Origin: Unio delphinus
Taxonomy: Eukaryota; Mollusca; Bivalvia; Unionida; Unionidae
NCBI GenBank assembly: GCA_029339505.1
Contig: JAQISU010000179.1
Coordinates: 10,361,501 to 10,425,500 of the forward strand
Reading direction: 5' to 3'
DNA: 64,000 nucleotides
Shown here: positions 14,601-27,067 of the stretch, in pieces
Numbering within the stretch: position 1 is the first letter of the stretch
Layout of the letters: each line of letters begins with the position of its first letter
Position numbers and translations under genes: made by a program
Notes under the pieces: generated by a model
Seen by the model: the letters and a program-made list of their open reading frames with translations, nothing else
What the model was told of the DNA's origin: nothing
Databases searched by the model: none

Positions 14601-17600
14601 ATTACAATGTATATAGGGAACAGCTTATAGTGATATTACATTATAACAAAGTACATGATTAAGTACTCTCTTATTATTACAATGTATATAGGGAACAGAG
14701 TATACCAGCTTATAGTGATATTACATTATAACAAAGTACATGATTAAATACTCTCTCAATAACACCGTATATAGGGAACAGAGTATACCAGCTTATAGTG
14801 ATATTACATTATAACAAAGTACATGATTAAGAACTCTCTTATTATTACAGTGTATATAGGAACAGAGTATACCAGCTTATAGTGATATTACATTATAACA
14901 AAGTACATGATTAAGTACTCTCTTATTATTACAATGAATATGGGAACAGAGTATACCAGCTTATAGGGATATTACATTATAACAAAGTACATGATTAAGT
15001 ACTCACTTATTATAACACTATATGGGGAACAGAGTATACCAGCTTATAGTGATATTACATTATAACAAAGTACATGATTAAGTACTCTTATTATTACAAT
15101 GTATATGGGAACAGAGTATACCAGCTTATAGTGATATTACATTATAACAAAGTACATGATTAAATACTCACTTATTATAACACTATATGGGGAACAGAGT
15201 ATACCAGCTTATAGTGATATTACATTACTAAATGCATTATAATGACTTACTTTTTTTACTTTTTGTATTTTCAGGCTACCCTGCAATGGGATTTTTCTTG
15301 AATAAAACAGGGAGACCCATATTATATTCCTGCAGTTGGCCAGCTTATATTTTTGATTCAACTCCTGGGGTAGGTCAGCACTTTTTATAAGCTAAAGACA
15401 AGAAATGTTTTTTTTTTTTAATTTCAAAGAATGCATTGTACAGAAGTCTTGATGCAACTCTCTTTTAGAAGTTCCATCTTTTAGAAAGGAACAATCAATG
15501 AAATACATGTATCTCTAATGTTATTCTTATTAAAAAGAATTACTTCTAATGAAAAATGTTAAAAATAATTTGAATTAGGAGCCTCAAAATTTTGCTTCAG
15601 TTGTTGTTGGTGATGATCTCCTAGAATTGTTGTGAAGTCAGTAAATGTATTATCACATATTGATAACCACAGATTTCTGGGCATTGGTTGGGAGTCTTTT
15701 TCTCACGTATTGATAACCACAGATTTCTGGGCATTGGTTGGGAGTCTTTTTCTCACATATTGATAACCACAGATTTCTGGGCATTGGTTGGGAGTCTTTT
15801 TCTCACATATTGATAACCACAGATTTCTGGGCATTGTTTGGGAGTTTTTTCTCACATATTGATAACTACAGATTTCTGGGCATTGGTTGGGAGTCTTTTT
15901 CTCACATATTGATAACCACAGATTTCAGGGCATTGGTTGGGAGTCTTTTTCTCACATATTGATAACCACAGATTTCTGGGCATTAGATGGGAGTATTTTT
16001 CTCACATATTGATAACCACAGATTTCTGGGCATTGGTTGGGAGTTTTTTCTCACATATTGATAACTACAGATTTCTGGGCATTGGATGGGAGTATTTTTC
16101 TCACATATTGATAACCACAGATTTCTGGGCATTGGATGGGAGTATTTTTCTCACATATTGATAACCACAGATTTCAGGGCATTGGTTGGGAGTCTTTTTC
16201 TCACATATTGATAACCACAGATTTCTGGGCATTGGATGGGAGTATTTTTCTCACATATTGATAACCACAGATTTCTGGGCATTGGTTGGGAGTCTTTTTC
16301 TCACATATTGATAACCACAGATTTCTGGGCATTGGTTGGGAGTTTTTTTCTCACATATGAGAAAATGCAGATGATATTCATATTAAAATCATTAGATATT
16401 TAATCCCCAGAATGCAAAAACTGCATTCTCAGTAAGCCCATTAGGTACGTCCTGAACTTCGTATGGACAGCCATTTTTCCTAGACTGTGAATCCAATGAT
16501 CTACATTTTCTGAAACTGAATCCTGTGGATGTATTATTTCAATGACATGATGTTAAAATAATAAGTGACACTGAATTAGATTTTCACACATAGAAAATTT
16601 TAACTTGACTTTCACAAATATATTGATATTGAATTTGATTATCACACATACAGTTACTTTGAATTAGATTGATTCAGAAATAATATTATTTATCGGGTGG
16701 CATCCAGTCGAAAGTCAGGAGATGTTTCTGATTCCACAGCTATAAAGTAAGTTGAATGATAATGATTGATTTTCACAAGTATAGTGACGTTGAGTTTGAT
16801 CAGTTGAATGATAATGATTGATTTTCACACGTATAGTGACGTTGAGTTTGATCAGTTGAATGATAATGATTGATTTTCACACGTATGGTGACGTTGAGTT
16901 TGATCAGTCGTCAGTCTCGGGATGTTTCCATTAACACAACAGAAGTCAAGTGGTCAAAAGACAGCCTTGCAAGGCCTGCTCCTCCCATCCTGCACATGGT
17001 TCCCTTGGGTACCCTCTTATCCTGCAGACCAGAACTTTTGGCGCCTCACACTGATAAAACCAGAACTGTCCTTTGAATAGTGTCACCATCAAATGCAGAA
17101 TCCAAGTTACGCACAACCCAGAGTTCGATGATTACTGTGAACAGCTAAAAATGCAATGGCTGAACCATGTAATACATGAGACATGGTTAAGTGCGAATAC
17201 AGTGGTATACAGAGCACATGCCCACACATGAAGTGACTTTGTTATGCATTAAGTTAAGCATAAGAACCACTTGATGAGATTTATTATTATGACATTGGTG
17301 CATAAATTAGTCTCCAGCAAGAATAATTGCACTGGATTATACGAACTCCAGGAAGAATAATTGCACTGGATTATATGAACTCCAGGAAGAATAATTGCAC
17401 TGGATTATACAAACTCCAGGAAGAATAATTGCACTGGATTATACGAACTCCAGGAAGAATAATTGCACTGGATTATACGAACTCCAGGAAGAATAATTGC
17501 ACTGGATTATACGAACTCCAGGAAGAATAATTGCACTGGATTATACAAACTCCAGGAAGAATAATTTGCACTGGATTATACGAACTTGAACACTACCCAT

Positions 17601-20600
17601 TACTTTATGAGTGCAGTATATAATTTAATAAATATGTCTGTTCAACTATAAAAATGGATATCTTGAAGAAGACAATATTCGATTTGGTAACATGATGTTA
17701 TGTGACATGTGTTTGACTGTAGAAAATTTAGAATAAATTATGAAACATCCAATACATTAAACAAATCTACCATATATAATGGATAGCAAGAAAGAATACA
17801 TTTTCCTTTTGACATGTTACTACACATGAAGATTGGTTTCATAGAAAGAATACATTTTCCTTTTGACATGTTACTACACATGAAGATTGGTTTCATATAT
17901 AATGGATAGCAAGAAAGAATACATTTTCCTTTTGACATGTTACTACACATAAAGATTGGTTTCATAGAAAGAATACATTTTCCTTTTGACATGTTACTAC
18001 ACATGAAGATTGGTTTCATATATAATGGATAGCAAGAAAGAATACATTTTCCTTTTGACATGTTACTACACATGAAGATTGGTTTCATAAAGTGGACAGC
18101 TTCTTGATGAACTCATATATATTATGACAATACGGAGAATTTGGGCTTTCATTACATTGAGATTCAACTCCAGGGTCAGAGAACTTGTGCTAATCTGGTT
18201 TCTCAGTGTTTGCATTTTGTGAACCAGTAGATGAACCTAACTCTACAGTACTTTCAAATAGTTTTGATTGAAATTATACATTAGTGGGTAAAACTATACT
18301 TGGGAATAAAAACAATTTACATTTCAGTTTATATATTATACATACATATTTTAGCATACACAATTTCATGACAGTCAAAAGAACAAACAACATAGACACG
18401 AATATGATGGTGATGTATGTGTGTGTGTGTGTGGATCTGGATTGATATTTGTTACAGTTCGACAATACTAGTAAGAATTATCAATGGTAATTTCATATAA
18501 GATATAAACATGGATAGAAATAAAGAACTCATATTTATCAGACAAAGAAGATAAAGTCGTGTTTCAAATGAAGTAAAATACAATTATAATGAAAATTTAC
18601 TTTAATAAATGGGTTTTATATATTTTAATGATTTTATGCTTTTTATTGGACTCTTCTTTCTTTTAATGAGATGCCCAACTTTTCTATCAAGACTCCCAAT
18701 TTCTGGGGATTGAGGGTCAAAGATTGGCCAGGTCCAAGGCCTACAGAGAGCTTGGAAGAGATTTCAGACTATCTCAGTTTTTTTTGCTTTATTTTATTGT
18801 TTTAATATAATGTTCATCTCTTTTATGTCATTGCAACATGTGGATAAGAATATTGTATATGGTGTTACCCGTATCCATCTATTACATGACATTATATAGG
18901 GTGTTACCTATATCCATCTATTACATGACTTCATGTAGGGTGTTACCCGTGTCCATCTGTTCTATCACATCATGTAGGGTGTTACCTGTATCCATCTATT
19001 ACATGACATCATGTAGGGTGTTGTTGGTTGCTGTAGGGTTTAGCGCCATTTTTCAGCACATGATAGGCTATACATGGCGGCCAGTATTATTGGTGGAGGA
19101 AGAACCCGGGTAAACCCATGGAAAAATCCACCAACCCACAAGAAGCTACTGGCAAGCATTCTCACATACCTGCATTAGCTGAATCTTAGACTTAAACCCA
19201 CGCAGACAGAGGTGAGATGGCAGTGATCCATAATAGAGAGCGCTTTAGATCACTTGGCCACTCAGGGCCCCCTATGTAGGGTGTTACTTGTGTCCATCTG
19301 TTCAATCACATCGTGTAGGGTGTTTGTTATCTGTATCCATCTATTACATGACATCATGTAGTGTGTTACCTGTGTCCATCTGTTCCATCTGTTCCATCAC
19401 ATCATGTAGGGTGTTACCTGTATCCATCTATTACATGACATTATGTAGGGTGTTACCTGTATCCATCTATTACATGACTTCATGTAGGGTGTTACACGTG
19501 TCCAACTGTTATATCACAAAATGTAGTGTGTTACCTGTGTTCATCTGCCATATCACATCATGTGGAGTGTTAAATTGTATTATTTAGGGTATCCATGTGT
19601 GATCTTTAAATAATTACCTTATGATTTGCATTACTTTCTCACCCAACATAAATTCTTATTAAGGGAGTATAATTCGGTTGCGGTTATATATTCGTTTAAC
19701 TAAAGAAAATTGCAAATGAACAACTATGGTTTTGTATGTAATTGGTACAGTTTTTATATTAGATGATGGAAAATGTTCATATAAATAATGATGTTGAAAG
19801 CTGCATTTGGTGTTGAAAGATTGACAATATTTTCTAATTTTTTATTATTATACTGATTTGCATTCGACCCTAGGATTGAGTTTTATCACAATTTGTTTTT
19901 ATGTGAGATGTTGGATAGTCATAAGGAACACGAGATCTACAATTCTGAAATAAGTGCATTCATTAACAATGTTTATGACATCATTATACACATGGGGTCA
20001 ATAATGTCAGCAATTCTTCAGTAAATTTAATTATTGAAGTAATTCATTTTGTCTTCCTCTGAATGGTAATACTTGTTTAAAACAGATATTTTGTTCTAAA
20101 CAGAACTCTTTATTCTCTTTCAAATGATTTCAGAATTTCTGGAAATATAATTTGTATTTCTAAACTTTTATCCATGCCAAAGATACTTCACCATTTTGCC
20201 AACACTACTTACTGGTGTAATGATGTATGATGGAGAAATTCCTTAGAATCCATCATACACATTGAAATAAATATAGAAATCCATCATACACATTGAATGA
20301 AATGTAGAAATCCATCATGCACATTGAATGAAATAGAGAAATCCATCACACATTGAATGAAATATAGAAATCCATCACACACATTGAATGAAATATAGAA
20401 ATCCATCACACACATTGAATGAAATATAGAAATCCATCACACACATTGAATGAAATATAGAAATCCATCACACACATTGAATGAAAGATAGAAATCCATT
20501 ACATACATTCAATGAAATAGAGAAATCCATCACACACATTAAATGAAATAGAGAAATCCATCACACACATTGAATGAAATATAGAAATCCATCACACACA

Positions 20601-23600
20601 TTGAATGAAATATAGAAATCCATCACACATATTGAATGAAATATAGAAATCCATCACACATATTGAATGAAATATAGAAATCCATCACACATATTGAATG
20701 AAATATAGAAATCCATCACACATTGAATGAAATATAGAAATCCATCACACACATTGAATGAAATATAGAAATCCATCACACACATTAAATGAAATATAGA
20801 AATCCATCACACATTTTGAATGAAGTATAGAAATCCATCACACATATTGAATGAAATATAGAAATCCATCACACATATTGAATGAAATATAGAAATCCAT
20901 CACACACATTGAATGAAATATAGAAAGCCATCACACACATTGAATGAAATAGAGAAATCCATCACACATATTGAATGAAATATAGAAATCCATCACACAT
21001 ATTGAATGAAATATAGAAATCCATCACACACATTGAATGAAATATAGAAATCCATCACACACCTTGAATGAAATATAGAAATCCATCACACACATTCAAT
21101 GAAAGATAGAAATCCATTACATACATTCAATGAAATATAGAAATCCATTACACATATTGAATGAAATATAGAAATCCATCACACACATTAAATGAAATAT
21201 AGAAATCCATCACACATATTGAATGAAATATAGAAATCCATCACACATATTGAATGAAATATAGAAATCCATCACACATATTGAATGAAATATAGAAATC
21301 CATCACACACATTGAATGAAATATAGAAAGCCATCACACACATTGAATGAAATAGAGAAATCCATCACACATATTGAATGAAATATAGAAATCCATCACA
21401 CATATTGAATGAAATATAGAAATCCATCACACACATTCAATGAAATATAGAAATCCATCACACACATTGAATGAAATATAGAAATCCATCACACACATTC
21501 AATGAAAGATAGAAATCCATTACATACATTCAATGAAATATAGAAATCCATCACACACATTAAATGAAATAGAGAAATCCATAACACACATTGAATGAAA
21601 TATAGAAATCCATCACATATTGAATGAAATATAGAAATCCATCACACATATTGAATGAAATATAGAAATCCATCACACATATTTAATGAAATATAGAAAT
21701 CTATCACACACATTGAATGAAATATAGAAATCCATCACACACATTGAATGAAATATAGAAATCCATCACAAACATTCAATGAAATATAGAAATCCATCAC
21801 ACATATTGAATGAAATATAGAAATCCATCACACACATTCAATGAAATATAGAAATCCATCACACACATTGAATGAAATATAGAAATCCATCACACACATT
21901 CAATGAAAGATAGAAATCCATTACATACATTCAATGAAATAGAGAAATCCATCACACACATTAAATGAAATAGAGAAATCCATAACACACATTGAATGAA
22001 ATATAGAAATCCATCACACACATTGAATGAAATTTAGAAATCCATCACACACATTCAATGAAATATAGAAATCCATCACACATTGAATGAAATATAGAAA
22101 TCCATCACACACATTAAATGAAATATAGAAATCCATCATACACATTGAATGAAATATAGAAATCCATCACAAGCATTAAATAAAATAGAGAAATCCATCG
22201 CAAACATTGAATGAAATATAAAAATCCATCACACACATTGAATGAAATATAGAAATCCATCACACACATTGAATGAAATATAGAAATCCATCACACACAT
22301 TTAATGAAATATAGAAATCAATCATACACATTGAATGAAATATAGAAATCCATCACACACACACATTGAATGAAATATAGAAATCCATCACACACATTGA
22401 ATTAAATATAGAAATCCATCATACACATTCAATGAAATATAGAAATCTATCACAAACATTCATTGAAATATAGAAATCCATCACACACATTCAATGAAAG
22501 ATAGAAATCCATCACACACATTGAATGAAATAGAGAAATCCATCACACACATTGAATGAAATATAGAAATCCATCAAAAACATTCAATGAAATATAGAAA
22601 TCCATCACACACATGGAATGAAATAGAGAAATCCATCATACACATTGAATGAAATATGAAATAGAGAAATCCATCATAAATCCTGAAATGCATTTTTGTG
22701 TAGATAGATAATTCTCACAGAATCTCTCATATGCATTGGCATAGAGGTGGAGGTGTCACACAGAATCACTGACTGTATTGGTGTGAGATAGATAAATTCT
22801 GCACCAGTGTATATGATGGATTCTATTAATTTAACTTTACCTAAAACTTAAGAAAACTCACCAGGCTATGAAGAGCAATAATAATATATTTGGTATAGAT
22901 CTAGTCCTGTCTGTGGACAAATGGATTGTCTGTTATGTTTGGTATAGATCCAGGACTCAGTGTGGACAAATGGATTGTCTGCCATTATGTTTAGAATAGA
23001 TCCTGGACGCTTTCTGGACAAATGGATTGTCTGCCATTATGTTTGGTATAGATCCAGGACTCAGTGTGGACAAATGGATTGTCTGCCATTATGTTTGGTA
23101 TAGATCTAGTCCTGTCTGTGGACAAATGGATTGTCTGCATTATGTTTGGTATAGATCCAGGACTCTGTGGACAAATGGATTGTCTGCCATTATGTTTGGT
23201 ATAGATCCAGGACTCAGTGTGGACAAATGGATTGTCTGCCATTATGTTTGGTATAGATCTAGTCCTGTCTGTGGACAAATGGATTGTCTGCATTATGTTT
23301 GGTATAGATCCAGGACTCTGTGGACAAATGGATTCTCTGCATTATGTTTGGTATAGATCCAGGACTCAGTTTGGACAAATGGATTGTCTGCCATTATGTT
23401 TGGTATAGATCCAGAACTGTGCAGGATTTAACACCGTTCAATATAGATCTAAGAGTCATTTGGACAAATGGATTGTTGACATTATGTTCACTCTAGATCT
23501 TGGAATGTGGACAAATGGTTAGTCTACATTGTGTTCAGTATAGTTGTATGACATATTGTAGACAAACGTATTGTCTTTTTTGATTATTATATGAAAGATG

Positions 23601-26600
23601 TTACTTTGAATTCTAAGAAAAGTCTCTGAATGCCTTGTATACATTTCTTTAGTATTAGTAATAAATGGACATGATTTATGCTGATGAATTTGGGAATTAG
23701 GAATGTTAGGATATTTTTTCACAACAGAGTAACTAAAATGTTTCAAATAGGGTTTTTACAATAAATTAATTTTTAAATGGTATCACCATAGAAATATTCT
23801 ACAAAATATTATTGTTATTCATTGCTGTTCATGTGTTGTTTTTATCTTTTTTCAGCCAGACTATAGGACAATTGCCAACTTTTGTAATATCTGGAGAAAC
23901 TATGATGACATAGATGATTCTTGGGACAGTGTAAAGAACATTATTGAATTCTATGCTAATGACAAGGACAACTTCACTGAGGTGGCAGGACCTGGTAATT
24001 TCAATGACCCAGACATGGTAATGTTTTTTTTTTTTTCCCACTAATTCTCCACTAATATAATTTAAGTTTGTACTTTATATATTTAGGGTATTTTTATTTT
24101 TTGAGTTTATTTACTTTAGGTTATATTTATTATTTAGCTATTAGTTTATTTTTGAGTTAGATTACCTAACACATTGTTACAACTTTTAAGATTCTCACTT
24201 TGGTTGGCCAAGATGTTGAGATGGTCTTTGAGATGGAGTAAACAGAAGAACCTATAGAAGACTCTGATCATGACTGGGAAATGACTTATATGTGCAAAAG
24301 CATTGAATCAAATCTGGGACTGTGGAGATAAAAATCAAGCATGACACCACCATCTGATCTTTGTTCCACATTGACAGAAGAATGAGGGGAGGGACAAACT
24401 TTTTGTCCAGTGTGTATTTTTGTTTCGTTGCATAAGAAATCATGATGAACAAACTCCATTTAGCTGATAGCAATTACACAACACTTTATGCCTGTACCAA
24501 ATTCTGTCATGTATATACTGTGGATTTATTTACTTATGTTGTTGTTGTTGTTGTTGTTGTTGTAAAGTTTAATGCCATTTTTCAGCACAAGATAGGCTAT
24601 ACATGGTGGCCAGTATTATCGGTGGAGGAAGAACCCGGGAAAACCCCTGGAAAGATTCACCAACTCACGAGAAGCTACTGGCAAGCTTTCTCACATAACT
24701 ACATTGGCCGAATCATAGACACGAACCCACACAGACAGAGGTGAGATGGCAGTGATTCGTAACGGAAAGCGCTTTAGACCACTTGGCCACTCGGGGCCCA
24801 TTATTTACTTATGTAGGTACTGGATGTCATTATTTGGCTCATATTCTGTCAAGTACATTGCAGGTTGGGGCACTCAACAAGGTTTCCTGACGAAGAGTCC
24901 TTGACTCTTCACTCATAGAACTCACGAGTCCCATGCCCATTTCTTAGAGTCTCTGGTATAAACACGAGTCTGTCACTATTAGAAGAATAAAAAGACATTA
25001 AAAAAGCTAATTATTTTAACATCAGGATTAAATTCTTAGCCATAATATCATAACAAAATGAAAATATTTTTCAGTAACTAGAATATCATGTTAGATAATG
25101 TAAATGTATATTTATCATTTTTTCATATCCTACAATAACACTAAAAAAAATGCCAACTATACAGTCATCAACATTTTCATTCTGAAGAATAATTAGAATG
25201 TAGTTTTCTCTGCAATTAAAATAGCATCTCCATTCCCACCAAAGAAATTAACTTGAGTTAAAATCTGGCATTACATTGTACTACATATATAAATTGCCTA
25301 CCATTACTAAATGAAACAAAAGAATGAAAAAACACATACCAGGCACCCAAAAAATAAAATAAAATAAATATGTTAATTATTAAATAGTTTTAAATGCCTT
25401 AAGAGTTGAACCTAAAGAATAAAGGTGGTAAATAATATAGGCTCAGTAGAAAAAATAAATTACTCAGGGGGGTATGTGTGTAATATATATTTATATATAT
25501 ATATATATATTCAGTCGACTCCACTTAAATAACTGCACACTGGTTAACTGCACACGCCGGATAACTGCACTTAGTCACGCCGGTCCTGTTTTTTCCAAAT
25601 GCTTTTCAATGGGAACAAACTTCAGATAACTGCACTTCGCTTAAATGCACACTCCGGATAATAGCACGATAAATTTCTGCTTGTGGCACATTATTCAATA
25701 GAATTTTACTCCGGTTAACTGCACAATGTATAGTCATGATCAGTTATTGCCAGTCCACTGCTGTAGCACTTCAAATAAGCCAACAATTAAGCCGGTAAAT
25801 GCGACTTTGTAAATGCTTGACATGTAAAGGACGCCCTAGGTGGTATATACATGTATATCCGCGCCCACTAGGGAGCAATAGCGTGGGAAAAATCATAGTA
25901 CAGCATGGGAAACATTGCTCTAAACTGTTCGGGTTTGAATGATTTCAAACCAAAAAATGGATGGTTGGAAAGATGGAAAATGCGCAACAGAGTTCATTTT
26001 AAATGACAACATTGCGAAAAACAGGATGCAGGCGACTTTGGAGCTGAACTCTTTTTTTCTGTGGGAGATGACCCATCAATGTCTGACAGCAGTTTTTGAA
26101 TAACAAGCAATCTGTATGATTTCTTGAAATTCGCTATAATTCCTTGATCCATTGGTTGAATCAGTGAAATTGTGTTCGGAGGAACGAAAACAAGCTTAAC
26201 ATTTAAGTAAAAGTTGAAAGAGTGGATTCTTATGATTGTTTAAATTTATTCTTCACATATATTTGTGCCGTGCAGATTTAAAGCTGTACTGTACCGTACT
26301 TCGGTTAACTGCACACTCCGGTAACTGCACAGCCTCGTGATGGGCCCGATGCTATGATATGCAATTAGGCGGCATATGCTCTAAACCGGTGTTCATGTTA
26401 TGGCGTGTATCTGGTGCAGCATGCATACTGATACCCATTATTTCTCTGAAACAAACCCCCATTAGGCCTAGTTCATTTAAATGTGACGCAATTTGCTCTG
26501 GTATCGTATGGATGTCAGTTTTGTCAGTAAATCGAGTAGCAGACTTGTGGTTAGCGCTCCAGTCTTAATCTATCAAATTTAATGACCAGACTGGATCGGA

Positions 26601-27004
26601 TTCTAAACAAAGGCGATACGAGTTTGTTTTAAAGCTAAAGAGTGTTTAGCGAGTTAGAGTAGAGTAGCCTCTAACTACTAATGTAAAATATCCGGGATAT
26701 AATTTGCGTGTACATAAATTTACATACAAAAACAGATGTTTCGCATTGGCTCATCAATTTCTAAGTCAATACAGACATTTTACAGCATCCGCAACAAGTT
26801 GAAAGAAACTAGTTGTAACATAATAAATGTAAAGGTTGAATTCCTGTAGAAACAGGCATGTAAAGTTTTGTAAACATGGTTTTTGTATTTTACTTGTCTG
26901 TCTTGTCTATGTTCTGTATTTGCCTTTGATAAAGACTCATTAAGAGTCGAAAGCACTCAGGCTAGAGTGATACTAGTTTTGCACTGTTGCTTGTCAGTTT
27001 TTTG

Positions 27005-27067
<63 letters not shown>

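Noticed and set aside
20240..22690. CRISPR-like regular array of 31-bp units
   Set aside because: The units are contiguous with no unique spacers, and the host is clearly eukaryotic.
22991..23356. Overlapping 100-109-codon frames on both strands
   Set aside because: Both come from the tandem array at 22895-23420.
23829..24041. Minus-strand frame over NAGA exon 5, similar to a plus-strand frame at 41204-41431
   Set aside because: Both are antisense shadows; the real similarity is between exon 5 and its inverted copy, which is reported.
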